DNA of 64,000 nt from positions 1 through 64,000 of the forward strand of contig JAFGKY010000062.1 in assembly GCA_016928305.1 (NCBI GenBank), written 5' to 3'. This DNA comes from Bacteroidales bacterium (GTDB lineage Bacteria; Bacteroidota; Bacteroidia; Bacteroidales; UBA10428). Below the pieces are notes generated by a model, which was not told the DNA's origin, ran no database searches, and was given only the letters and a program-made list of their open reading frames with translations. Below are positions 9,771 through 20,642 of this stretch, in pieces. Position numbers and translations under genes: made by a program. The stretch's first letter is position 1, and each line of letters opens with the position of its first letter.

Positions 9771-10763
9771 ATGGCCATATTAGCTTTTCAAAAGCCCGAC
9801 AAAGTAATCATGCTCGAATCGGATGACCGATACGGGAAGTTTGAATTCCGTCCGCTCGAACCCGGTTACGGCATAACTTTTGGTAACGCCCTCCGTCGTA
9901 TCTTGCTTTCCTCTCTTGAGGGTTATGCTATCACAGCAATAAAGATCGAAGGCGTTGAACATGAGTTTTCCAGCATTACAGGAGTAATTGAGGATGTTGT
10001 TGAAATTGTCCTCAACCTGAAACAGATCCGCTTCAAAAAACTGATTGATGATGTTCACGACGAAAAAATCTCTGTGACCATTAGCGGACAGGAAATCTTC
10101 AAAGCAGGAGATCTCAACCGTTTCCTTACCAGTTTTGAAGTGCTGAATCCCGAGCAGGAAATCTGTCACATGGAAACCGATGTCGAACTTCAGATGGAAG
10201 TTCATATTAACAAAGGCAGAGGTTATGTGCCGGCTGAAGAAAACAAACCCTTCGATGCAGAATTCGGGCTGATCCCCGTTGATGCCATTTTTACTCCTAT
10301 TAAAAATGTGAAATATTCAATTGAAAATTATCGTGTTGAACAGAAAACCGACTATGAGAAACTCATTATCGAGATTGTTACAGACGGATCCATCCATCCG
10401 AAAGAAGCACTGAAAGAAGGAGCTAAAATCCTGATCTATCACTTCATGTTATTCTCGGATGAAAAAATTACGCTTGACGCGGATGAAAGAGCAGCCAATG
10501 AAGAGTTCGATGAAGAAATATTGCACATGCGCCAGTTACTGAAATCCAAACTGGTTGACCTGGATCTTTCTGTGAGGGCTCTTAACTGCCTCAAAGCTGC
10601 CGAAGTAGAAACGCTGGGGGACCTCGTAAAATTCAACAAGAATGATCTTCTGAAATTCCGGAACTTTGGTAAAAAATCACTGACTGAACTTGACGAATTG
10701 CTCGAAGGGATGAATCTTTCATTTGGAATGGATATTTCAAAATATAAACTGGACAAGGATTAA
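9771..10763 (+). CDS. rpoA: RNA polymerase alpha subunit
   Basis: Scaffold for assembly of the RNA polymerase core. The N-terminal domain (about residues 1-230) shows FEPLEPG-type sequence ([20 protein letters not shown]) and GYVPAEENK. The C-terminal domain (about 255-330) has the [19 protein letters not shown] helix-hairpin-helix that contacts activators and UP DNA. The length of 330 residues is normal. It lies between rpsD and rplQ. Confidence 0.98.
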   Translation: MAILAFQKPDKVIMLESDDRYGKFEFRPLEPGYGITFGNALRRILLSSLEGYAITAIKIEGVEHEFSSITGVIEDVVEIVLNLKQIRFKKLIDDVHDEKISVTISGQEIFKAGDLNRFLTSFEVLNPEQEICHMETDVELQMEVHINKGRGYVPAEENKPFDAEFGLIPVDAIFTPIKNVKYSIENYRVEQKTDYEKLIIEIVTDGSIHPKEALKEGAKILIYHFMLFSDEKITLDADERAANEEFDEEILHMRQLLKSKLVDLDLSVRALNCLKAAEVETLGDLVKFNKNDLLKFRNFGKKSLTELDELLEGMNLSFGMDISKYKLDKD

Positions 10764-10808
10764 TTTGTCCGCAATTATTAATGGTATTACTTAATAAAGA
10801 ATTGTGAA

Positions 10809-12687
<1,879 letters not shown>

Positions 12688-12714
12688 GTATTCGACACCC
12701 ATCATCGATACGAT

Positions 12715-12749
12715 AAAAGCTGTCCGTTAAACGGACAGCTTTTTTTTTA
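12715..12749 (+). terminator. Intrinsic terminator after eno
   Basis: A perfect 10-bp stem, AGCTGTCCGT (12718-12727) with ACGGACAGCT (12731-12740), a three-base loop and a run of T from 12740 to 12748. It lies 28 bases after the eno stop and ends the long ribosomal transcript. Confidence 0.92.
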
Positions 12750-12871
12750 ATAGAAACACACACGTTTAAAAGCAAGAATATGTTCTGTAATTATTTGTAT
12801 TTTGGTTTTGCTACTTTATAATTGTTAATTAAATTAGATAGTTTAATAAATTCGCATATATATCATCCTGG

Positions 12872-15800
12872 ATGAGTACGCTTAAAATTAAATTAATACT
12901 TTTTAGTCTAATAATTACCAGGATATCATTCTCTCAGCAATTCCTGAAGCCCGATATATTATCGCTTGACAAGGGATTGCTCAATCCAGGTGTTACAGCT
13001 CTTCAGGCAGATTCCAAAGGCTTTATCTGGGTGGGTACTGAAAAAGGACTATACCGTTACGACGGATATCGGTTCAAACGAGTTGGCCATTCTCCCGCAA
13101 AAGCCGGAATAATAGGATCAAAGCGGATAATAAAGATCGAAATTGATGACAGCAATGATAACCTCTGGTTGCTTACGGATAACGGAGTTGAGTTTTACGA
13201 TCGCAATACAGGAATTACAACCATATATTCTAACCAGGTAATCCATCCTGAAAACATACCGGTTAGATCTTTTATTGATCTGTATGCCGCAGCCAATCAG
13301 ACCATCTGGTTGATAACTGAATCGAGGCTTTTTAAGATGGTACCCGGATCGGTTATCAGTACATATCCCATACCACATGAAAAGAATGCCATTCCTACCT
13401 GTATTGCTGGTGATAACCATGGTAATCTATGGATCGGTACCAACAACGGGATCTTGGTTTTTGATCTGAACTCCGAGAAATTTACAGAACTATTCCCGGA
13501 TAATAAAGATAATGCAGGACTCCTGACCAATTCTTATGTCACATGTTTGTATAAAGACAATAAAGATAATTTGTGGATTGGTACGCGTAGTGGTCTTAAC
13601 AGGTTTGATCCCATGGATATTGAATTTATAAAACTATACCCTCACGATCAACAAAAATACCACCTTCTGAATGAAATACGATACATTTATGAAGATAATA
13701 CGAGTAATCTCATACTGATCACAGGTGATGGAATTGTTTATTATAATCTTCTGTCCAATACGTTCAATATATCCGGAATTCAGCTTCCCGACGCTTCCTA
13801 TAAAAAACAACTTTCCTCTGTTTATGTCGACCGGCAAAATATTATGTGGATCGGAACACGCCGAGGAATAATTAAAATAAGGGAAGCTCCCGTAAAAATT
13901 CAAAATATCAATGCGGATGAAAAAACAGGACAGATACTGCTTGAAAACAATGTAACTGCCATTGCAGAGGATCAGGACGGAAATATCTGGCTGGGATTCC
14001 GTAATTCCGGCATCACCGTTATGGATAACAACCTGAATAGGTTATATTCTTATAAAACCGGAGGTAAAGGCGGACTTTCTGGAAATTCCATCCGGTCTTT
14101 TTATACAGGAAAAGACCAAAACTTTTATGTCATATCAACCCATGCTATTGATAAATATAATGTTTCGCTACGCAGGTTTGAATCCGTTTTGGATGCTTTT
14201 CCACAGACAGAAAGAAATGTTTTCAATGCAATTCAAATCTATACATTGGTTGAAGACAGTTTGAATAACTTTTGGGTAGCAACAAGTGAGGGGCTCGTTT
14301 ATATTGACTTCATTAACCGGAACTGTAAAACAATCCGAAGCATTAAAAACGATCAGGACAGCCTTAGTATACAGTTGGTTTATGATATTGATACGGATCC
14401 CTCCAATAATCTTTGGTTAGGTACGAATAATGGATTAGTATACATTAACTACAAACGAAACCTGTTTAGTCGTTTTATTCCATACGATAAGAATCTATTA
14501 AATACCGGGCACAAAGAAGTATACAGTATCACAAAAGGGAGAAAAAACACATATTGGATCGGAACTTCAGAAGGATGTTATGAGTTTGATATTCAAAGGA
14601 AGACATTTTCAGCGGTTTCATCCAGTCCCGACCTGTTGAGTTCAGAAATTATGTCGGTCACATCGGATCAGCTCAATAATCTTTGGATTGCTACCAGTCT
14701 TGAAATATTTCATTATTGTCCATCCTTACAGTCTTTCCGTCACTTTGATTTCAATGATGGCCTCGATAATTATGGTTTTAATCTCAATGCTTCTTTCGGA
14801 AGCTATAGAAGTGATGTGTATTTTGGTGGCAGCAACGGATTAACAGTCATCCGAGTTGATTCTTTGTACACTAACGTCAGTTCACCCTCAACTTTTATAA
14901 CCGGAATTAACTTACTGCATAAGGGTAAAGTGTTTAAGGACTATTTTGAAATACCCGATACAATTAAAATACCTCATGGGAACTATGCGGTGAAAGTAGA
15001 ATTTAGCTTGCCTGATTTTAGTCGTCCTGAAAGAAATCAATTTCGGTATTCTATTTCACAACAAGACAACAAATCCGAATGGATTGAACTGTACACATCC
15101 AATAACATAATACTGGGAGGGTTAAGACAGGGCAATTACAAATTTAGCGTTATGGGCTCTACCGGTAATGGTGAATGGAATTCAAAATCCGATGATCTGA
15201 TCATTTCCGTGGAAGTGCCTGTCTGGCGATCCAGAACTGCATATACAATTTATTTTATACTGATATTGGCCCTGAGTGTCCTTTTGTTCCGTTATTGGGC
15301 AAGGCAATTGATCCGTTCCAATAAAGCATACCGGGAAAGGGAAAAAATTGCCAAACAAATTATGTTACAAAAGGAAGAACTGACATTAAAAAATAAAAGT
15401 ATTACCGACAGCATCAATTATGCACGCAGGATTCAGAATGCCATGCTGCCCCCGATGAAGTTATTAAAGTCCTATTTTCCGCATTCTTTCTTATTTTACC
15501 AGCCAAAAGATATTGTGAGCGGCGATTTTTACTGGATAAACAAACTCTATAATAAGATCTTTATCTCTGCTGTTGACTGTACGGGTCACGGCGTTCCGGG
15601 TGCTTTCATGTCGATCATCGGATTTGAACTATTCAGGAAGATTACCAATATTGAAGGATTGATAAGACCTTCTGACATTTTAAACAAGCTTAATGAAGAC
15701 TTTCACGAGATTTTCAGGGATGTGGAAAACATTGTGCTTCGTGACGGCATGGATGTGGCTTTTTGTGCTATTGATGTAAACGATATGATTCTTGAGTTTT

Positions 15801-16159
15801 CTGGCGCTTTTCATCCGTTATACCTGATCCGCGATAATAAGATAACTGAAATCAAGGGAGATCGTTTTGCCATAGGACTTGATGAAACAAATTTCAAGGA
15901 TCAGACATTTAAAAACCATATGATTCCACTTCAGGAAGGTGATCTGATATACATATTTTCAGATGGTTTTGCTGACCAGTTTGGTGGTCCTGAGGGCAAG
16001 AAATTCAAATATCGTCGGTTCAGGCACTTGTTGCTTAATATTCATCAGCTTCCTATGGAAAATCAGCAAAATATTCTGGAGACAAGCCTTCGTGAATGGA
16101 AAGGGGAACATGAACAAGTTGATGATGTAATGATTTTGGGTATAAAGATTGATTTCTAA
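12872..16159 (+). CDS. Sensor with two-component-type propeller, Y_Y_Y domain and SpoIIE phosphatase output
   Basis: A 1095-residue envelope sensor. A signal peptide (about 1-22) is followed by a long periplasmic part with repeated Reg_prop blades, seen as recurring NLWIGT-type motifs (FIWVGTEKGLYRYDGY, NLWIGTNNGILVFD, IMWIGTRRGIIKI and others). This is enough for two seven-blade propellers up to about residue 680. A Y_Y_Y-like beta domain follows, then one membrane helix at about 789-810, a short coiled coil and a cytosolic PP2C/SpoIIE domain (about 860-1095). The phosphatase has GDFYW, DCTGHGVPGAF and a final DDVMIL, so metal ligands look intact. Most relatives carry a histidine kinase instead; here the output should be serine/threonine dephosphorylation, perhaps of an anti-sigma antagonist. 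None is encoded nearby. It converges with the hybrid kinase at 16205. Confidence 0.88.
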   Translation: MSTLKIKLILFSLIITRISFSQQFLKPDILSLDKGLLNPGVTALQADSKGFIWVGTEKGLYRYDGYRFKRVGHSPAKAGIIGSKRIIKIEIDDSNDNLWLLTDNGVEFYDRNTGITTIYSNQVIHPENIPVRSFIDLYAAANQTIWLITESRLFKMVPGSVISTYPIPHEKNAIPTCIAGDNHGNLWIGTNNGILVFDLNSEKFTELFPDNKDNAGLLTNSYVTCLYKDNKDNLWIGTRSGLNRFDPMDIEFIKLYPHDQQKYHLLNEIRYIYEDNTSNLILITGDGIVYYNLLSNTFNISGIQLPDASYKKQLSSVYVDRQNIMWIGTRRGIIKIREAPVKIQNINADEKTGQILLENNVTAIAEDQDGNIWLGFRNSGITVMDNNLNRLYSYKTGGKGGLSGNSIRSFYTGKDQNFYVISTHAIDKYNVSLRRFESVLDAFPQTERNVFNAIQIYTLVEDSLNNFWVATSEGLVYIDFINRNCKTIRSIKNDQDSLSIQLVYDIDTDPSNNLWLGTNNGLVYINYKRNLFSRFIPYDKNLLNTGHKEVYSITKGRKNTYWIGTSEGCYEFDIQRKTFSAVSSSPDLLSSEIMSVTSDQLNNLWIATSLEIFHYCPSLQSFRHFDFNDGLDNYGFNLNASFGSYRSDVYFGGSNGLTVIRVDSLYTNVSSPSTFITGINLLHKGKVFKDYFEIPDTIKIPHGNYAVKVEFSLPDFSRPERNQFRYSISQQDNKSEWIELYTSNNIILGGLRQGNYKFSVMGSTGNGEWNSKSDDLIISVEVPVWRSRTAYTIYFILILALSVLLFRYWARQLIRSNKAYREREKIAKQIMLQKEELTLKNKSITDSINYARRIQNAMLPPMKLLKSYFPHSFLFYQPKDIVSGDFYWINKLYNKIFISAVDCTGHGVPGAFMSIIGFELFRKITNIEGLIRPSDILNKLNEDFHEIFRDVENIVLRDGMDVAFCAIDVNDMILEFSGAFHPLYLIRDNKITEIKGDRFAIGLDETNFKDQTFKNHMIPLQEGDLIYIFSDGFADQFGGPEGKKFKYRRFRHLLLNIHQLPMENQQNILETSLREWKGEHEQVDDVMILGIKIDF

Positions 16160-16160
16160 G

Positions 16161-16204
16161 AGTAGATAGCACCTAGTAGTCAGTATCTTGTATCTTAGAT
16201 CTAT
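16161..16204. repeat. Short seven-base-period repeat between convergent genes
   Basis: The 45-base gap between the two convergent sensor genes contains AGTATCT TGTATCT TAGATCT at 16182-16202: three heptads of the form NNNATCT. The gap has no clear hairpin terminator. Confidence 0.45.
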
Positions 16205-17956
16205 TTATTCATTCACTTCCAGAAGATTCTTCATTTTCTGCACCAGAATATCCACATGAAAAGGTTTGCTTATATAGTCATTCATGCCTGCTGCCAGGCA
16301 AGTTTCCTTATCACCCGACAATGCATTGGCCGTAATGGCAATAATGGGTGTGTGGGAATTGGTTGCCGATTCAAGTTCACGAATCTTCTTTGTTGCAATG
16401 ATACCGTTCATCACCGGCATCTGAATATCCATAAGGATAAGATCGTATTTGCTGGTTCCGAATTTATCGAGAGCTTCTTTCCCATGATGGGCAATATCAA
16501 TATTTTTAACAGCATTTTTAAGGCTGAGAATAATAATTTTCTGGTTAATTGCATTATCCTCGACCAATAAAACACTGGCATTATGAAGATCAATTTTTCG
16601 TTTACCGGGTAATAGTTTACTGCTCTCTTTTTCGGGTTCGGCTTTCCGTGAAACAAACCTTGTATCCTTTTTCAATTCGATAGTAAACTGCAGACGCGTT
16701 TTATTATCTTCAACAAGAATATCCAGGTCGCCCTTATAATATTGAATGATTTTTCTGGCAATGGTAAAGTCCAGGAAGAATTCATCCAGTCCTTCGTTAT
16801 CGGCAGCTAACGATTCAGGATCTGTTTTGCCATAAAAATTGCCAAATTCATCACGGTCTATTTTCAGGGAAGGGCATTTAATGGTAAATTCCAACTCAGA
16901 GATTGTGTCGTTTTCTCTGACCGGCTCAATTTCTATGATGATTTCAATGTTCTCTTTGGTTTCAGATTTAATGATATTCTCTATTATGTTCAAAAAGATT
17001 TGTTTTATCCTTATAGGGTCACCAATAAAATAACTTCTTATATTCTTCGAAATATGCAGTTGAATGTCAATTCTGTCTTTGTTCTGATCCCGAAACAGCT
17101 TAAGTGTATTATTAATGGTGGAAAATAAATCAAAGCTGACTTGTGCGCTAAGCTCTTTCTCAATTTTTACTTCCGATACTTTGACAATGTTGTTAACTAC
17201 ATTAATCAGGTTATTTGTAGAAGCAATTATGGTTTCAAACATATCCCGGTGTTCAGGGTCCAGCTTTGATTTATTGATCAGGTTTGAAACAACAGTAAGG
17301 TTATTAAGGGGAGTTCGTATTTGATGTGATAGTTTGGAAATAAAATCATCTTTCTGCCGGTTATCGTTACGGCTGTCCAGTATGGATTTCTCAAGTTGCT
17401 GCCGGTTATGGCCACTGATGTATTCATACAAGTATGTCAGTAAAAAAACAACGATATAGGCACTTATCAGACCAACAGAAAAATAAAGACTGTAAACCGG
17501 TGTTTGTTCAAAATAATTGTGAATAACTATGATACCAACCATCATAACAAGGTAGAGAAGAGTTGTTATCTGCCCTCTTCTGAGGCCATACACCGGTAGT
17601 ATAATCAAAGGAAACAATATAATCCATACCAACTCTGATGTATTGTCACGTCCTAATAACAGATTAAATAGAAAGATCGTCCCAATTAGAACGGTGATCA
17701 TAACTCCACATAGTCGGTACGCTCTTGTAACAGCCAATAGAAATACATTACACAGCGAAAGTAAGGCCGCAATCAGCAATACAACGGAAAATACCGTAAT
17801 CTCTTGCAGGGAAAGAACTATCCCAAAGGTCAGAAAAGCAATAAAACTGATCAGGCTTAATGCATAAACAATTATAATTTTATTGATTATCTGCATGTCG
17901 ACCTGTTGCTCAAACATACCCGAAAACCGCTTCAGTAAATTTGTTAACAATTCCAT
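16205..17956 (-). CDS. Membrane hybrid histidine kinase with degenerate ATP-binding domain and receiver
   Basis: A 583-residue protein. About five to six membrane helices fill residues 25-180, followed by a HisKA dimerisation helix with the phospho-acceptor motif SHQIRTPLNNL (His211). A HATPase-like domain spans about 285-430, and a receiver spans about 460-580 with the acidic pair in VEDN, phospho-acceptor Asp510 (LMDIQMPVMNG) and ITANAL...KPF. In the ATPase part the N box looks kept (LNIIENIIKS), but the DxGxG box is replaced by CPSLKI and the GxGLGL box by FFLDFTIARK. The catalytic domain may therefore be unable to bind ATP, while His211 and Asp510 remain. It may act as a phosphatase or phosphorelay adapter. 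The final stop is close to the convergent SpoIIE sensor, a possible partner. Confidence 0.88.
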   Translation of the reverse strand: MELLTNLLKRFSGMFEQQVDMQIINKIIIVYALSLISFIAFLTFGIVLSLQEITVFSVVLLIAALLSLCNVFLLAVTRAYRLCGVMITVLIGTIFLFNLLLGRDNTSELVWIILFPLIILPVYGLRRGQITTLLYLVMMVGIIVIHNYFEQTPVYSLYFSVGLISAYIVVFLLTYLYEYISGHNRQQLEKSILDSRNDNRQKDDFISKLSHQIRTPLNNLTVVSNLINKSKLDPEHRDMFETIIASTNNLINVVNNIVKVSEVKIEKELSAQVSFDLFSTINNTLKLFRDQNKDRIDIQLHISKNIRSYFIGDPIRIKQIFLNIIENIIKSETKENIEIIIEIEPVRENDTISELEFTIKCPSLKIDRDEFGNFYGKTDPESLAADNEGLDEFFLDFTIARKIIQYYKGDLDILVEDNKTRLQFTIELKKDTRFVSRKAEPEKESSKLLPGKRKIDLHNASVLLVEDNAINQKIIILSLKNAVKNIDIAHHGKEALDKFGTSKYDLILMDIQMPVMNGIIATKKIRELESATNSHTPIIAITANALSGDKETCLAAGMNDYISKPFHVDILVQKMKNLLEVNE

Positions 17957-18079
17957 CCGTTTGTAAAATGCAAAATGTCAGGCTAAAGAATGATAAATAT
18001 AGTAAATATTGTTATTCATTCGGAAGAGGATAAAAACAATATTGCAAAAAAATCGAGATCTGTATAATAAAATTATCGA

Positions 18080-18087
18080 TAAATTTG
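18080..18087 (+). promoter_or_regulatory. Candidate -7 box TAAATTTG before the secreted protein gene
   Basis: Matches the Bacteroidota -7 consensus TAnnTTTG. It lies 27 bases before the ATG at 18115 and overlaps the upstream in-frame TTG (18085) and almost touches the ATG at 18091, which argues for the 18115 start. No good -33 TTTG is at the expected distance. Confidence 0.5.
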
Positions 18088-18114
18088 TTAATGGATTATG
18101 ATATATTCCTGATC

Positions 18115-18810
18115 ATGAACAAAGCCGGCTACATACACTTTTTGATTTTGCTGTTTCCCTTTTGCTCCCTTCTCGGACAATATGACAGTGCAAATCTTGT
18201 GCGGTACACGCCCGATTTCAAATTCAACGAAGGATTGTTTCTTAATATTGAGCAGGTCAGACAAAACAGCCCCATTTCGAAATCGCGGATTATCACCTCA
18301 ATTGCATACGATGATCCGGATTTTTACGATAGAATACTGGAAAATAAAAGGATATCGTTTTTTAATAACCTGGGAGTCAAAGAAGAAATAGCAACCAAGA
18401 ATATCTGGGGTTATTCAAGAAATGGAGTTTTATATATCAATCTTAACGATGGATTTTACCGGATTACCATAATTGGCAGTATATGTCATTTTGTGGCCAA
18501 TCTTACAACTTACAATACAAACTACGCCTATCCTTATACTTATCCGTACTACAGTTATTATAATTATTATTATCCTTACAGAGGCGCACCGGGCACCTAT
18601 TCATCAACTGAAATGCGACAATATCTCCTGGATTTTAAAACAGGACGAATATTGGATTACACGGTCGAAAGTGTTAAAGTATTATTAATGGCCGATCCTG
18701 AACTTCACGATGAATTCACCGGATTAAGAAACAAAAAGCAGAAACAACTTAAGTTTTTGTACATTCGAAAGTTTAACGAAAGAAATCCCTTGTTTTTTCC
18801 AAAAAACTAA
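18115..18810 (+). CDS. Secreted protein of unknown function with tyrosine-rich tract
   Basis: I do not recognise a family. From the ATG at 18115 the 231-residue protein begins with a good signal peptide (MNKAGYIHFLILLFPFCSLLGQ). The upstream in-frame starts at 18085 and 18091 lie in or against the promoter box, so they are unlikely. The mature part is mixed alpha/beta with a low-complexity tract near residues 138-158 made of Tyr, Pro, Asn and Ser (YAYPYTYPYYSYYNYYYPY). The end is basic. It is probably cotranscribed with the next gene, 12 bases downstream, which also encodes an unknown secreted protein. Confidence 0.7.
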   Translation: MNKAGYIHFLILLFPFCSLLGQYDSANLVRYTPDFKFNEGLFLNIEQVRQNSPISKSRIITSIAYDDPDFYDRILENKRISFFNNLGVKEEIATKNIWGYSRNGVLYINLNDGFYRITIIGSICHFVANLTTYNTNYAYPYTYPYYSYYNYYYPYRGAPGTYSSTEMRQYLLDFKTGRILDYTVESVKVLLMADPELHDEFTGLRNKKQKQLKFLYIRKFNERNPLFFPKN

Positions 18811-18822
18811 TTTTAAAAGAGT

Positions 18823-19671
18823 ATGAAAAAGATCCTAACAGGTTTCATTTTTCTGGTTCTGTGCGGGAAAACAATGCCGCAAAACTATGTGCCTTCACGT
18901 GATGATGTGAAAGCCTTTTATACAACCAAAACCCTGGTTGTACTTGAAGATAATCCCCTTTTGGAATACAACTACATTATTAAAAAGGTGATGGGACAGG
19001 AGTGGACCATTACGGAATATGATTTTATTTCTTCAGCCGAGTTTGAAGAAAAAAGAAAAGATCCGCAATATTCGTTTATTTATATGGCCCAGGTTACATT
19101 TGAAGCCGATAAAACCGATGCTGCCTATCGTTTCTTGCACCTCTCGTTAGGTGGGGATTATTATCGGCTGAATGAAATGCCCGACATAGTTGCAGTGCCC
19201 CTGGCATACTATAATGTCGAGGAGGATGACTATGCTTACAAGCTGGGAATTCTGGTAAGGTTCATGCAAAATCATGCCAAGCTTATCCGGGAGAATCCGG
19301 AAATCATATCAGCCAATGTTTTTAAACATTATAATGACAATATCAAAGATATCCGTGATAAAACACTGTATATTCTGGAGAGTGAACTTTCCAATGATGT
19401 CAATTCAGCTGCCCGTATCAAAAAGGTCTATCCTTACAGATTCAGAATTGCCACAGAGGAAGAAATTGAGCAGGCTATCGAAGAAAAAAATCCCGATGTA
19501 GTGTTTCTGCATAAAGTAGGTCCAGAGGGAACTAAACTAAACGCTCGCTGCTACAAAGTTATCATAGGTGCAGCTGATGCTAATTTCTATTATTTTAATT
19601 ATCATAATGTTAGTGATAGAAATCCGGATGGTTTTCTGGAGAGTGACTTCAAAAACCTGGTTAAAAAGTGA
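18823..19671 (+). CDS. Secreted protein of unknown function
   Basis: A 282-residue protein with a signal peptide (MKKILTGFIFLVLCGKTMPQ). No family is recognised by eye. The body contains YIIKKVMGQEWTITEYDFIS, an acidic and aromatic-rich middle, and a C-terminal segment with repeated aromatic residues (DANFYYFNYHNVSDRNPDGF). It follows the previous secreted protein by 12 bases and probably shares its transcript, so the two may work together in the envelope. Confidence 0.7.
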   Translation: MKKILTGFIFLVLCGKTMPQNYVPSRDDVKAFYTTKTLVVLEDNPLLEYNYIIKKVMGQEWTITEYDFISSAEFEEKRKDPQYSFIYMAQVTFEADKTDAAYRFLHLSLGGDYYRLNEMPDIVAVPLAYYNVEEDDYAYKLGILVRFMQNHAKLIRENPEIISANVFKHYNDNIKDIRDKTLYILESELSNDVNSAARIKKVYPYRFRIATEEEIEQAIEEKNPDVVFLHKVGPEGTKLNARCYKVIIGAADANFYYFNYHNVSDRNPDGFLESDFKNLVKK

Positions 19672-19841
19672 TGTGATTGACCGAAACAAAAATCCGGTTC
19701 AATACAGGTTCACATTGGCGCTTGAATAAATAAATGGATTTGTTGAAATATTTTCCATGCTATGGTAGCATAAAAACATAAGAATTATTAACTTCAAAAT
19801 CATATTTTTACCGGGTTTTTGAACATGTATTTTTTATACAT
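19672..19841. other. Intergenic gap with a small inverted repeat
   Basis: A 170-base A/T-rich gap. ATGCTA (19757-19762) and TAGCAT (19766-19771) form a perfect 6-bp inverted repeat with a three-base loop, but no T-run follows on either strand. Nothing else was seen. Confidence 0.4.
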
Positions 19842-20588
19842 ATGAAGAAATCAACCTCGTTATTTTTCCTGTTGCTGTTTATTAATGCTACAGGTTTCCC
19901 TCAGGGAAACAGCCGAATTTACGGTTTGTTGGCAGAAGCTGATTCCCTGATTGCAGCCAACAGGTTATCGGAAGCCTTGTTAAAAACAGAAGATGCTCTT
20001 TCTATTTCAATATCCGATAAAAAAGCACAACAATACCGGATTAATATTTATTACCTGATGCAGAATAATAAAGAAGCATTACGGTTTGCCGATGAGGCTG
20101 TTAAAAAGGACCCTCAGAATCCGGATTTTTTATACCTGCGAGGAATTATTTACAATTCAATAGGTAAATACGGAAAAGCGCTTGATGATTTCACTGTTGC
20201 GCTGGAATCAGCCGCAAATGAGGAACTATATAAGCTATACCTGAACCGGGGTGTTGCCAATTTTAACGTAATGGATTATGAATCGGCCATGTCAGATTTT
20301 ACGCGTTCGATTGAGCTGAATGACACGGTGGCAAGTGCCTACCATGGAAGAGCTATGCTTAATTATGAAATGAAAGACTTTTCAGCTGCTGTTAATGACT
20401 TTAACCAAGTGCTGAATCTGGGACAAGAGAATGCCGTAATTCTTTTCAACCTGGGAATGTCTTATTTCCGGCTTGAAGAAAAAGACAAAGCCTGCCCTCT
20501 CTTACAAAAATCATGTACGCTGGGGAATAAAAACGCCTGCCGTATGTCACTGATGGAGTGCGTAAAAACTATACCTAAAGTACCCTGA
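19842..20588 (+). CDS. Secreted tetratricopeptide repeat protein
   Basis: A 248-residue protein with an N-terminal signal peptide (MKKSTSLFFLLLFINATGFPQG). At least four TPR units follow: residues about 28-60, 62-95 (NKEALRFADEAVKKDPQNPD), 97-130 (GKYGKALDDFTVALESA) and 134-200 (DYESAMSDFTRSIELNDTVA). The C-terminal end has a cysteine-containing motif (ACPLLQKSCTLGNKNACRMSL) that resembles a Sel1/TPR cap with paired cysteines. It is likely a periplasmic or outer-membrane scaffold; the partner is unknown. Confidence 0.82.
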   Translation: MKKSTSLFFLLLFINATGFPQGNSRIYGLLAEADSLIAANRLSEALLKTEDALSISISDKKAQQYRINIYYLMQNNKEALRFADEAVKKDPQNPDFLYLRGIIYNSIGKYGKALDDFTVALESAANEELYKLYLNRGVANFNVMDYESAMSDFTRSIELNDTVASAYHGRAMLNYEMKDFSAAVNDFNQVLNLGQENAVILFNLGMSYFRLEEKDKACPLLQKSCTLGNKNACRMSLMECVKTIPKVP

Positions 20589-20642
20589 TGTAGTTATTTC
20601 GATGCATAAACAGGGAAAATTCATGCCTGCATTAACACCCAG

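Noticed and set aside
18085-18114. Earlier TTG and ATG for the secreted protein
   Set aside because: They lie within or directly beside the TAAATTTG box; the signal peptide begins naturally at 18115.
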